This document shows, one piece after another, positions 11,410 through 23,027 of a DNA stretch of 64,000 nt (its first letter is position 1; the number at the start of each line of letters is the position of its first letter). The notes under the pieces were generated by a model. The model was given only the letters and a program-made list of their open reading frames with translations. It did not search any database and was not told where the DNA came from. The stretch covers positions 17,631,081 to 17,695,080 of the forward strand of contig OX457038.1 in the NCBI GenBank assembly GCA_949752735.1. Reading direction: 5' to 3'. The position numbers were made by a program, and so were the translations under genes. The stretch is from Lumbricus terrestris. Its lineage: Eukaryota; Annelida; Clitellata; Crassiclitellata; Lumbricidae.

Positions 11410-14400
11410 ATGACTCAACGTTGCAGAATCTTCGTCTATTTCACTTTTCTATTACTCCAATCCATTCCATCCAAAGGTAAGATAAAATAACAATCACTTT
11501 CACAATATATAGCGCGCGTGTGCATTCGTTTATCTAGGGTTGACTCGTCAGTGTTTTACAGACGAAAACCTGAAATTTATCACGGTCAACGCCGGATACC
11601 CAGAGGCGAAAAACTAAAATTTCCCGGGCAACGCTGGGTACCACAGCTAGTTATATATAGGCCTAACTAGGCTACCTGTGAGTGTGTACCTTTTGCTCGT
11701 GATGTTTTAAAATAAAACAACAGTGCATGGTGTCATATTAATTCCGCTGCAATTTTCTTTGTGCTCAATAGTCAAGAGTCAAAACTTCGGCTAGATTTTT
11801 ATGTGGAAGAGGAATCAGTCTCTTATTGGTTTAGACAAATCTCAGTTGTGATAACTTTTTCCCCAATCCCATTAATTTTTTGGTGTTCTTTTGTGTATCA
11901 CTGGAACCTACATTTATAGGTTTCGTTCATTTTTTTCTGTCAGTTTTTGCAATTATGTCTTATGTGCAATAATTTCCAAAAGCAACAGTTTGTACAAAAT
12001 TTGATCGACATCGATGTAGACCTATATGTATGTTCTCTTTCCTCCATTTTGTGTACTGTAGACCTACAGCTTTTGCTTTTGTCGCAGCCTGTGTATCCTC
12101 GTGTTCGACGTCACCGCCTGGGATGTACAACGCTTGCAACGCTGACTGTTCAAAGTATATCTATTGCACCAACCAACTGTCAACTAACCTTGTACAGTGC
12201 GCTGGCTCTCTACAGTTCGACGAAAGTGCTGGGACCTGCAAAGATGAATCTTCAACTTGTCCTTCTGATGGCAGTGGGGATGTTTCACCAGAATACGGTA
12301 GGAATCCGTTGATATTATTTAGGCCTATAAGTATTATAACTCATTATACCACGTGCTGCTTTTTATAATTTTAAAGTGGACCTAAAGTAAGAGAATATAC
12401 TTTATATATAGCATATATCTTTCATTCTTTCTGTTGAGGCAATAAGCAATAAACGCCTTCAGTTCAATTAGAAATTTGCTAAAGGTTGTTACAATTTCTC
12501 AACGGGTTTGAATCAGCGGTCGTTGGGTCATAGCCCAGCGCCATGCCGAATGGTCCACTCTGTTGCACAAGATAGGATAATAGTCACAGTCTCACAGAAG
12601 ACTAGTCCTATCACTAACGATCAAGTTTATTAGGCCCCTACATGCATGAAGTCTGAGAAACACTGGAATAACATACCGGCAATTTGTTGCTCACCATTTA
12701 TCTGCCAACGGATAGGCCTACTCGTTCCCATTTAATTGCTTCCAATGACAGTGGTCATTTTGAGCAGGGCCTATTCTACATTACATGTAAATAGCATATA
12801 ACAGCTATAGGCCTATAGGCCCGCTAATTAACTATTCGCTGCTCTTTGCCCAAAAATCGGGTTAATTGAAGACTTGTGTAAAGTTCGACCACTAACCCCT
12901 GCATGGTAGACCTAATTGAAACTAGGATATATATATTATATATAATATATATATATATATAATACTAGCTGTACCCGGCCACGCGTTGCTGTGGTGAAAG
13001 GGCTCTGCCTCCCCTCCCCTGCCCTCCTCTGCCCTCCTCTGCCCTCCCCTGCTCTGCCCTCCCCTCCCCTCCCCTCCACTCTTCTACCCTTCCCCTGCCT
13101 CACACCCTCCCTCCCGTTTCCTCCATCCCTCCCCTCGCTCCCTACCCTCCCATTTCTCCCTCCCCTCCCTCTTCCTCCCGCTCCCTCCCCTCCCTTCCTC
13201 ACTCACCCTCTCTCCCTCTCCTTTGTCCCTCCGTCCCTCCCCGTCCGTCCCGTCCGTTGTCCTTCCGTCCGTCCGTAAAATTTTACGAGATCCTTGATTT
13301 TGTAAAAACCGACAGTTACATACATTCGCTATAAACAGACGCGCAGATTGCGCTTTTTTTAACAAAGAAACATATAAAAACCCGCTCGTATTGTTGTGTT
13401 GTTGTGTGAAAATTTGAAAGCAATAGGTGAAGAAGTTTCCGAGATCGCTGATTTTGTAGAAAGCTATAAATGCGCTATAATTAAAAGGCCGCACGTTATA
13501 AATAGGCCGCATTGTATTCAACGTGGGATGGAAATTGAAATCGGAATCGCTGGAGTGGAATTAAAAGTAGTTTTTTTGGTCGTACATTCGCTATAAACAG
13601 ACGCGCAGACTGCGCTTTTTTTTACAAAGAAGCATATAAAAACCCGCTCGTATTGTTGTGTGAAAATTTGAAAACAATAGGTGAAGAAGTTTCCGAGATC
13701 GTTGATTTTGTAGAAAGCTATAAATGCGCTATAAAAGGCCGCACGTTATAAATAGGCCGCATTGTAAGCAACGTGGGATGGAAATTGAAATCGGAATCGC
13801 TGGAGTGGAATTAAAAGTTGTGTTTTTGGTCGTAAAAATTGCGCTTTTCCCCAAAAGGCATTATATCAACCCGCTTATGTTCGAATGGAAGGTTTTGGCA
13901 AAAATTTTAAAGCAATCGGTCAAGAACTTTCCGAGGTTGGTGGTAACAAACAGGAACGTTTTACATTTTTATTTATATAGATTGTATAATTGTTACTGTA
14001 ATCGAATTGTTCCACCGCGTACCGATTTCATTTGACGATGACTATAAGCTGTAGTTGGATTGCCAGCATATACTGGCGCCACAGATAACACAAGAGAACC
14101 TGCGATGGCAAGCACAACGAAAGACAAAGCATTCGTCGTCACGGCAGATGCATTGCATGTCAGCAACCCTAACGTGATGCCTTCTTTGGGAGCGGAACCT
14201 AAGAATCCAGTAACAGGATCAAAGATGACAACCGTTGCAGCGAATCTCAATTCTATTTCCACTCAACGACCTGGAACAACACTACAGCAACTGCTTCATC
14301 CAACGACAGCTGCTACCGGAAATACCAGTCAGCAAACAGCGACAGCCAATTCCAAGGTGACCGCGAAGCAACAATCTACCGACAAACCACATGTCACGAA

Positions 14401-16289
14401 CCAATTTCCGTCAACTGCCAGCAACACATTCCAAAAAGCAACGGACAATGGAGGTAAGATTGATTGATTGGCTCAGCTATAGTACAAGTATAGGCCTATA
14501 ATATTATGCTTATGAGACGAGCATAACTATATATTCACTTTACTGCAGGTAAATGCTTGATTCAATTTGATTGGGATTCGATGATTTTAATACTAATCAA
14601 CCATTTCTATGGCACCGACGTCTGATAGGGCCTACAACATTATACTGTCAAACCGATGTTGTTCCAAACCCAGCCTGTCATTATCCAGAATATCAGTTCA
14701 GCTGCAAAGAGCGATATAGGCCTTGATAGTCAGGGACTGTGGTGGATATAATTAATTTGAAAAAAGCCTCCCTACCTCTGACGCGAATTTCGTGAAGTGA
14801 CGTTAATTTATGCTCACAAGTTTTCATTACAACCCATCTAAAACTATAAAACACAAGTTGCAACGGGTGCGTAATAAAAAATCTACTCATCCGCGCTACC
14901 GATTTTTTCAAATAATTTACAAAACAACTTCTTAGCACCTGCGGAAAACACTATCGGAATTCGCGATCGAAAAATCTTACCCTTTCTCGAGCTTGAAATT
15001 TTTTATTTTCTATCGCAATGCTAACGCATGTGTTTAATATAAGACGCCATTTGCATAGGCTACAACCATCATTATCAACAGACATTAAAACCATCGATGA
15101 TATATTGATGATTGAAACCAGTACATTAATGACGTCATGGCCGGTTTTAAAATTGACGTTAATAATAATATCTATTACCGTATTGTATGTATCAGAAGCG
15201 TATTTAAGACGCAATAATTTTGGCCGATCGGTTTTCAATGAACCAATAGATTTTTAACCTCATTTTTCGCCGAGGGCAGATCTTTTGGCATGCGGTTTCG
15301 CAAAAATGCTGACTATAGCGTAAACATTGGCGGGTGGCAGCTGCGGGTTGGACCGAAAACATAAATTTCACGGGCAACGCCGGGCACTCAAAGTGCTTGG
15401 ACCGGGTTGGGCCCGATGGAAGAAGGGGAGGTGACAAGGGCGGCGTAGGAGCGGAGTCAGGCGTGGCGGTGGACGAAAACCGAGATTTCCCGGGCGTGTG
15501 AGCGTGGTCAGACGTGACTGAACAAAATCCGAAATGTCCCGGGCAACGCCGGGTAATTCTGCTAGTATAATATATATAAGACAGAAATTCGACAATCCCT
15601 TAATTAATGACGAGAATAATGTGACGCTATGTAAGTGAAATAAAGAAAAGAAGACTAACATGGAATGGACATGTGATCAGGATGGAGAGCGGAAGAATGC
15701 CGGCAAAGGCGCTGCACGGAGAAGTGGAGGAAACGAGGAGCAGAGGACGACCAAAGAAGAAATGGATAGATAACGTACCCGGTACTGGAGGACATAGAAG
15801 ACAGAGGAATGGAGTTAAGAAAGGCAATAGGCAATAGAACTCGCAAGAGACCGGCCGAAATGGATACGTTTTGTTAGAGCCTCATCGTCGGTGAATACCT
15901 GACGGAGGAGAAAGAAAGAAAGATGTAAGTGAAAAGGACTAGGCCTACTCGCAAGCTTTCAATAGACTACATTTAGGTCTATACAGCCGATAAGCAGACG
16001 TGCAAAAGTAACGCGTTGATCTCTTAATCACCGTTCCTTTGTCTTGCGATTGACAGGTCCTATTGTTACCTGGCACCGTCATGCCAGACCGAGCATCAAC
16101 GCCAGTGCCATCATCAGCGGACTGCCGCATGTCCTCGCCTGTGTCCGGATGTGCCAATCGGATCCACTCTGCCAGGGTCTGTCCCTCGAGGAGAACCATC
16201 GTCCGGAACACGCCCAGTGCTTCATCTACTATGACGGATGCACTCAGCTCACATACGATCAGCATTTCACCACCTACATCCTCAAGTAG
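11410..16289 (+). CDS. Secreted CBM14 (peritrophin-type) plus PAN-like protein, paralog B, complete
   Basis: Four exons: 11410-11476, 12088-12297, 14055-14453, 16057-16289, giving 909 nt and 302 aa. Every intron is phase 1 with GT-AG borders, so domains sit in symmetric modules. Exon 1 gives Met plus a signal peptide (MTQRCRIFVYFTFLLLQS). Exon 2 is a CBM14-like domain (PGMYNACNADCSKYIYC ... QCAGSLQFDES ... STCP). Exon 3 is a Thr/Ser/Gln linker almost identical to that of gene A over its C-terminal half and the same length (399 nt). Exon 4 is a PAN/apple-like Cys-rich end (CVRMCQSDPLCQG, CFIYYDGC), also the same length as in gene A (233 nt). Start choice: this ATG heads a hydrophobic signal segment and its donor is in phase. 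Likely secreted and glycan-binding; the biological role is unknown. Confidence 0.85.
11533..11650 (+). mobile_element. Short Helitron-like insertion in gene B intron 1
   Basis: It starts TCTAGGGTTGACTCG after A and ends GGGTACCACAGCTAG before T. A CCCGGGCAACGCTGGG hairpin lies 10 bases before the end. The unoccupied sequence of gene A (gtgcattc followed by ctatagac) fits an insertion here. It is only 118 bp. Confidence 0.55.
12965..13981 (-). mobile_element. Non-autonomous Helitron in gene B intron 2
   Basis: On the minus strand it begins TCTATATAAATAAAAATG after A and ends GGCCGGGTACAGCTAG before T, with the same terminal hairpin as 8489-9016. The interior holds a long pyrimidine tract (13010-13280, + strand). 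It also has roughly two and a half tandem copies of a roughly 255-bp segment (13325-13567, 13568-13836, partial to 13980). Noncoding. Confidence 0.8.
14837..15565 (+). mobile_element. Helitron-like element in gene B intron 3
   Basis: It starts TCTAAAACTATAAAAC after A and ends in a CCCGGGCAACGCCGGG hairpin, nine bases and CTAG before T. The hairpin motif recurs degenerately twice upstream (near 15372 and 15490). The matching place in gene A intron 3 (tcacaagttttcaatagg) has no insertion. The left boundary is the less certain end. Confidence 0.65.
15641..15922 (+). mobile_element. 5'-truncated LINE 3' end in gene B intron 3
   Basis: It translates to the end of a non-LTR reverse transcriptase ORF (WNGHVIRMESGRMPAKALHG, then SRGRPKKKWID, with a frameshift) and has a (GAAA)n tail. 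A perfect 12-bp target duplication, atgtaagtgaaa, is at 15629-15640 and 15923-15934. Gene A keeps the empty site (ctatgtaagtgaactcac near 3563). It belongs to the same broad LINE type as 2332-2655 but is a separate event. Confidence 0.85.
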
Positions 16290-16483
16290 TCGCATCACCA
16301 TCTCTGACAGCTGATCGATCTTATGTCTTCTGCAAACAATGCCTGTTATACTGAGAGAACAAAACATGAGACAGTTTATCTGCATGCAACTATTAAGCAT
16401 AAACGATTTATAGCCAAGCCATTGGCTAACAGTGACTGGTAATAATTAGTCGAAGAGAAATTGTTTTGAGATGACAGCTTAAG

Positions 16484-16708
16484 ATGTTACCATTACAGTG
16501 TGGCAATTATAAACGATTAAATTTTAACGATGAAACCGAAAATGATGAACAATGTCGTCAAACTGACCGCCTGAAATGCTACCAATGCAGTGCAGAAAAT
16601 AAAAAATGTTTCGATGATGGGGAGGGAACATCCTCTCCCAGCAGGGTCGAATTAAGAAATGTGGGGCCCTGTTCGGAATTTTTTCGGGATCTTCGGCCCC
16701 TAGTCTAG
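16484..16708 (+). other. Short frame with a Ly6/uPAR-like Cys motif, possible exon remnant
   Basis: A 74-codon open frame contains LKCYQCSAENKKCF and a later GPC, reminiscent of the start of Ly6/uPAR (three-finger) domains, where LxCYxC is common. There are only four to five Cys, no signal peptide and no clear splice sites. It could be chance or a decayed exon. Confidence 0.2.
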
Positions 16709-16762
16709 CGGTTGACGCACTGGACCGTCAATCAACAGGTCGAGCGTTCAAATCCAAACGTT
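16690..16762 (+). repeat. tRNA-like sequence, probable SINE head or tRNA pseudogene
   Basis: TAGTCTAGCGG matches the polymerase III A-box consensus, and GCGTTCAAATCC about 45 bases later matches the B box. The flanks cannot form an acceptor stem, so it is not a working tRNA. It is more likely the 5' part of a tRNA-derived SINE or a relic. Confidence 0.35.
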
Positions 16763-16835
16763 TCAAATGTCTGCTTCACTTATTGCACTTCTACGTAACT
16801 CGGCTTCAAAACGAATTACGAAACAATTAAATATA

Positions 16836-17803
16836 CACCGTGTCTTAAAAAAACTGTGCAGAATTGTTTTTGTCAGAACTTCGTTAAATTTCCACCAATC
16901 TTAAAAACTTTTGGTAGGTAGATGGCAAAGTGGCTGAAATGTTATGTTACATATAAATTTTCCACCTCACCTGATTCATATCACCGCACCACCTTGTTAA
17001 ACAGAGATGCACCAATTTTTCATATAACGGCGTCTCGAAGCTTGGCTGCACTGAAATCCATTACATCGAGCTGGATGTCAAAGTGAATGGGGCATAGGCC
17101 TACTATCACGACAACCTTCTTGCCCAGAAGAAACCGTCAGACTTACGCCGGATATCCCAGGGCGAGTTTATTGTCTTTCAACAGGAAGGCGCCCCGGCGC
17201 ATCAAGCGCGCGGCACTGTCTCTTTCCTGGAGCGAGAGACGCCCGACTTCATCTCTCCAACACTGTGGCCACCGAATATACTGGATCTTAACCCAGTCGA
17301 CTATAGCATATGGAGTGTGCTGCAGGAGGTTTACCGGTTCAGAATAGCCAACGTCGACGAACTCAAAACGCTCCTGCTTTATGGGTGGGCGCGCTTTGAC
17401 CAGTCGATCGTTGATGCTGCTATCGGCGAGTTGCGTCGCCGTCTAAGAGCGTGTGTCCGTTTATTCGGGGCACATTTCGAGCACCAATTCTAACACTTTT
17501 AAGCAGATCTGCCGTAGCTATTAAAACACTCTGCTAAGTAAACCATATTTTACTTTACTGCGTGCTAATTCAGTCGTCAGCTAGTTTGCTGCAGGTAATA
17601 TAATCTATGCGTTATATGAAAAATTGGAACATCTGTGTTTAACAAGGTAGTGCGGTGAAATGAGTCAGGTGAGGTGGAAAATTTATATATAACATGAAAT
17701 TTCAGCCACTTTGCCGTCTACCTACCAAAAGCTATTAAGATTGGTGAAAATGTGACGAAGTTCTGACAAAAACAATTCTGCACAGTTTTTTTGAGACACG
17801 GTG
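16836..17803 (+). mobile_element. Mariner-family DNA transposon, decayed
   Basis: Long terminal inverted repeats of about 200 bp (CACCGTGTCTTAAAAAAACT at the left, its reverse complement with one change ending at 17803) are flanked by TA on both sides (16834-16835, 17804-17805). The interior contains the C-terminal part of a mariner-type transposase. Confidence 0.9.
17053..17493 (+). pseudogene. Mariner-type transposase C-terminal fragment, inactive
   Basis: One reading frame across 147 codons gives ELDVKVNGA, YYHDNLLAQ, then FQQEGAPAHQA, PDFISPTLWPP and LDLNPVDYSIW, ending TAA at 17491-17493. These match the catalytic region of the mariner transposase (DDE/D family). The second catalytic Asp in the usual QQDGAPAH motif is Glu here. 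The N-terminal DNA-binding half is missing. The only in-frame stop is the TAG at 17095, part of an inserted TAGGCC that forms TAGGCCTA with the next TA. DNA cut-and-paste activity is not expected. Confidence 0.85.
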
Positions 17804-17932
17804 TATAGTAGGCTTATCCGGTCTAAGAAAAACGGAGAGTATTTATCTCTTTACTGCATGGAAGGTCAGCTGGTGCAAAGCACCTTAGACCAGCTAATTG
17901 ATTCAAATAACATCGATACTAATATACAGGTC

Positions 17933-19108
17933 CAGGCCCGCCGACAGAAATTCCGGGCCCTGCATGGACTGAGCAGTTGCGGGCCCCAAACTATCTTTAG
18001 ACTTATTGAACAAATTTACAAAAACAAATAAAAATAACAATGGTGTGGGTAAGAATGTACGCTAATGTTTACATTTATGATTTTAATCGGTTCTGAATGC
18101 TAAGAAGTTAATTTTCAAATAATATGGTAATCAGCAAGCAACCTTTCTGGATTTAACTGCAGCAATATCTCTTATACTATAATATCTGGTGGTGCTCTAT
18201 CTTGTCTGCGAACCTAAAAATGCAATTCGGAAATGCTCCTTCTTCATCGCCTGGAAAATTGTCCGAATGTCTTGGGGGCCCGTTTCTTATAAGCCTAAGC
18301 TTAATTACTAGCAGCCTATAATCAAAGATCTTTGCTATAATTACCGCCTCGATCGTTTGTGTATAGGCCTAAACGCGGACCCTGGCGGCAGAGTGCCAAC
18401 ATCAAAACAATGCCTCTTTGCAGTTTCCATAATTTCAGCATTTTTAAAAATTCTTATCTATAATGTCTTCATTTGGGATATTAAGATATTAACACCACAA
18501 ACTTCATTTTCATCCATTCAGTTATAAATATACGATCATCATGCAGCCTGAATCACTAGAATCAACCGATGTAGGAGTATAAGCCTATATAATTACGGGC
18601 CCTGATTGCCTTCTTTTGATATTCTGAATTTAAATAGCGTGCTACTATAATACCTTAGCACTTTTTGCCTTTTCAAACTTATTAGCTTTTTCTTTTTGTT
18701 TTGTGCTCCAGATTTGTGTTTATAAAGTATTCCATCGTTGCGAGAGAAATTTATCATTTAGATTTGTTTCGATTGCAATCTGATAACGCATAATTTAGCA
18801 GAAGAACGTTCTGAGAAGGAAGTGAGCGTGTTCTTTGACAAAACACCGATAACTAGGACAATGGAAGTTGTTTACAACTTATTAAGCAGCTGTTGTAATG
18901 TAACAGTAATAGCCTATAGGCTCTGTTTAAAACAGCATAAATCACAAACAAAAGGCTAAGTGAAATAAGTGATTATAGGTTGGGCCCGCCGCCCGTAAAA
19001 TCAACATAATGAAACATTATAATCACTATAGCCCGGGCCCCCTCCGGGCCCCTAAAAGTCGCCGGGCCCCTGGGCATTTGCCCCCTGCCCCCCCCTCTCG
19101 GCGGGCCT
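17933..19108. mobile_element. Non-autonomous hAT element
   Basis: The ends CAGGCCCGCCGA and TCGGCGGGCCTG are perfect inverted repeats. The perfect 8-bp duplication tacaggtc lies at 17925-17932 and 19109-19116. Its 1176 bp have no transposase frame. Its right 1074 bp were later copied in a tandem duplication, giving a second, left-truncated copy ending at 20461. Confidence 0.9.
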
Positions 19109-20735
19109 GTACAGGTCATTAACAATAATATTAATAAAAGTGATTAACAATAAGTTTAAGTTTGATCATAAATTAACGTTAAAACCATCATTCCTGAGTC
19201 ACTGCGCTACTAATTATGCATAGGCCTATATATATACATACATATATATATATATACATATATATACACCAATATATGCAGCATGCAGGTGCTATAGCTA
19301 AACTCAAAAAGTTTTTCATTGCATGACCAGCAATGATGTAATACGGCTTTCAAGTAGGTCTATGTCTAGCATATAGGCCTACGTTAACAATGGTGTGGGT
19401 AAGAATGTACGCTAATGTTTACATTTATGATTTTAATCGGTTCTGAATGCTAAGAAGTTAATTTTCAAATAATATGGTAATCAGCAAGCAACCTTTCTGG
19501 ATTTAACTGCAGCAATATCTCTTATACTATAATATCTGGTGGTGCTCTATCTTGTCTGCGAACCTAAAAATGCAATTCGGAAATGCTCCTTCTTCATCGC
19601 CTGGAAAATTGTCCGAATGTCTTGGGGGCCCGTTTCTTATAAGCCTAAGCTTAATTACTAGCAGCCTATAATCAAAGATCTTTGCTATAATTACCGCCTC
19701 GATCGTTTGTGTATAGGCCTAAACGCGGACCCTGGCGGCAGAGTGCCAACATCAAAACAATGCCTCTTTGCAGTTTCCATAATTTCAGCATTTTTAAAAA
19801 TTCTTATCTATAATGTCTTCATTTGGGATATTAAGATATTAACACCACAAACTTCATTTTCATCCATTCAGTTATAAATATACGATCATCATGCAGCCTG
19901 AATCACTAGAATCAACCGATGTAGGAGTATAAGCCTATATAATTACGGGCCCTGATTGCCTTCTTTTGATATTCTGAATTTAAATAGCGTGCTACTATAA
20001 TACCTTAGCACTTTTTGCCTTTTCAAACTTATTAGCTTTTTCTTTTTGTTTTGTGCTCCAGATTTGTGTTTATAAAGTATTCCATCGTTGCGAGAGAAAT
20101 TTATCATTTAGATTTGTTTCGATTGCAATCTGATAACGCATAATTTAGCAGAAGAACGTTCTGAGAAGGAAGTGAGCGTGTTCTTTGACAAAACACCGAT
20201 AATTAGGACAATGGAAGTTGTTTACAACTTATTAAGCAGCTGTTGTAATGTAACAGTAATAGCCTATAGGCTCTGTTTAAAACAGCATAAATCACAAACA
20301 AAAGGCTAAGTGAAATAAGTGATTATAGGTTGGGCCCGCCGCCCGTAAAATCAACATAATGAAACATTATAATCACTATAGCCCGGGCCCCCTCCGGGCC
20401 CCTAAAAGTCGCCGGGCCCCTGGGCATTTGCCCCCCTGCCCCCCCCCTCTCGGCGGGCCTGTACAGGTCATTAACAATAATATTAATAAAAGTGATTAAC
20501 AATAAGTTTAAGTTTGATCATAAATTAACGTTAAAACCATCATTCCTGAGTCACTGCGCAACTAATTATGCATAGGCCTATATATATACATACATATATA
20601 TATATACATATATATATACACCAATATATGCAGCATGCAGGTGCTATAGCTAAACTCAAAAAGTTTTTCATTGCATGACCAGCAATGATGTAATACGGCT
20701 TTCAAGTAGGTCTATGTCTAGCATATAGGCCTACG
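18035..20735. repeat. Two-copy tandem duplication, unit about 1350 bp
   Basis: Copy 1 is 18035-19384 and copy 2 is 19385-20735. By eye they differ at only a few sites (for example aactaggac versus aattaggac, the C-run near 19085 versus 20431, and TA-repeat length near 19230 versus 20590). The left breakpoint lies inside the hAT element at 17933-19108. It holds no gene that I can recognise. Confidence 0.9.
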
Positions 20736-21116
20736 CCAGTTTAAAATCCCACGTTTGTCATGCGAATGATGTGAGAACGGCATTCATGCAATTGTTGATC
20801 AAGCTACTATCAGTATTATTATATTCTGCAATTGTCATGTATTTTTAAATCTTCGAAGACTCTCAACAGTCGCATGAAAGCTGCATAATGCACTGCGTTA
20901 AATCTGGTAACGTAACTAGCGTGAGCTAACTGATAGGCCTTTTGTGACGCTCGTATAGGTAGGGTATACTTAATGAATTGCAATTGTACCGTACATCAAG
21001 GCAATGCAAGAAGCCTGAAGTAGGCCTATTAGGCCTGGCTTAATGTAGGATTCGATGTTACAGTAAAAGGGTAAAGTAGGATCTCCTACTTGCAAGATTA
21101 AACTGACAGGTAGGTC
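20736..21116. other. Spacer, no gene seen
   Basis: Noncoding AT-rich sequence with TAGGCCTA near 21023. No structure was recognised. Confidence 0.5.
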
Positions 21117-21118
21117 TA

Positions 21119-22270
21119 CAGGGTGGGCCATAAAAAGTAACCCCTGCGATTTTAGCCCATATTTTGGCCAAGCATAAGAATTTTTAAATGAAACTTCGCA
21201 GTCTTAAATGCAATTCATATATACGTACAATGGTAAAATTTTAACAAAATATTTCAAACAGAACAAAAGTTATATCACTTTTAGTGAGGCCACCCACCGT
21301 TTTTTGACGATTCAAAAACGTAACGCAACAAAAAGCAACAAAAACATGATTTTTATTAAGTCTCATCTCAAATAATTGTTATCAAATAGCCTTGATATTG
21401 CCAGATGATCATTATTATTACTATTTTAAACAGAAACAGGGTACCAGCATAGCTGCTCATCACCATGAAGTCACTTAGCAAGATGGCAATCAAGTTGGCA
21501 AATAAGGAATCTGTCAGATTATTAATTTTGTTATTAAAGCAATGCAATTCAAATTTCTTTGAAAAAATGAAAATGGCCAAGGTGTCAATGACAGGCCTAT
21601 TCAGACACCTCTTTAGCAAGATCCTAGAGATACATTGAGCAACGTTTGCTCTGACAAACAGTGAGAGCGCAAAAATTAAGAGTTGAGCTGAGAGTTAATG
21701 GATTTGTCGTGAATGAAAGGAGATCGGCTCGATTGTCCTGGTTTCATTGAGAAAGCCAATGGCCCCAAATCTCCGGATTTGAACCCGATGGATTGATAAT
21801 CGATTGCTGAGAGCTATGCTGGAGAAATATCACACTCTGCAACCAAAACCAAGAGCGGTAAGAGAATTGATGGGCGCATTGGAGTTTACATGGGAAGATT
21901 TGCCTTTGGAACGCATCACGAACTTTTGCAAAGAGATTCAAAAGAAGTTTTGGCACTGGTGATGGGCACATTGAACACAAGTTGTGAAGCACCAACAAAT
22001 TCATTTCACAACACTTATTTGAGATGTGACTTAATGAAATCGTGTTTTGTCACTTTTTGCTGCGTTACGTTTTTGAATCGTCAAAAAACGGTGGGTGGCC
22101 TCACTAAAAGTGGTGTAACTTTTGTTTGGTTTGAAATACTTTGATGAAATCTGGTCATCATGTGTAAATATGAATTGCCTTTAAGACTATCAAATTTGAT
22201 TTCTAAATTCTTACTTCTGGCCAAGATATTGGCAAAAAACCGTAGGGGTTACTTTTTATGGCCCACCCTG
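21119..22270. mobile_element. Tc1/mariner-superfamily element with long inverted repeats
   Basis: Inverted repeats of roughly 230 bp start CAGGGTGGGCCATAAAAAGT and end with its reverse complement, flanked by TA (21117-21118, 22271-22272). Remnants of a transposase C-terminus lie on the + strand near 21755-21965 (KSPDLNPMD, then ALEFTWEDLPLERI), broken by stops and frameshifts. The element is inactive. Confidence 0.85.
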
Positions 22271-22272
22271 TA

Positions 22273-23027
22273 TAGGCCTACCTTCAATCATTTCTGCATC
22301 TTTCCATTGCATGTGGTCCTTGAGCGCTTAAATTAATGCAGCGTTGTTGAGTATATCCTATACCGGGTATGTTGAAACTCTGGGGGCCGGGGCTTACCGC
22401 AATTTAATAACATCACAAGGTCTTTGTCTGATTTAAGATAAGGTAGCCTATACCTGCAAAATAGACCAGAAATTTCAATACATTGTCAGACTACCATATA
22501 TACTGTAGTATAGGTATATGAAACAGATTTATTATTGTCATAACATTTCATAAGTTATAGGGTTGTATGCGTGTCCAGTAGTCCGCCATTGTTATTATAA
22601 GTTAATACGTTTATTCACAACGAAGTTATAAAGTAGGCTATATAGGCCTATAGAAACAATAAAATATACACATAGCCTACAGATAAACAAATGGTCCCAT
22701 AGGCAATTCTACCCTACATGACATAATCTCTTCTGTGACATAATCCAGATTAGCTACAGCTACAGGCCTATTCACAATCATAAATAATTATCGAGACAAA
22801 GTGGCAGCAGCTCAGAATTAATAGTAATTATTAATTAATAGTCCATATTATGGACTAGGCCTATTGTATTGTAAATTCCTTCATGCTTCTTTGGTTATTA
22901 TCATCTCCTTTTTCACAGTAATAAAGACAAAAAATCTATTGATTCGAATGAATATTTCGGAAAACAAAAATCGTTTAAGACTATTCGCAGGCACAAATCA
23001 GATATTAGGCCTAATTGGTGGGAATAA
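22273..23027. other. Spacer, no gene seen
   Basis: AT-rich DNA with several TAGGCCTA motifs (about 22274, 22642, 22857, 23006). A 64-codon frame at 22864-23058 has no recognised similarity. Confidence 0.5.

Noticed and set aside
12936..13278. Gly-Arg-Glu or Pro-Leu rich frames
   Set aside because: Low-complexity purine/pyrimidine tract inside a Helitron.
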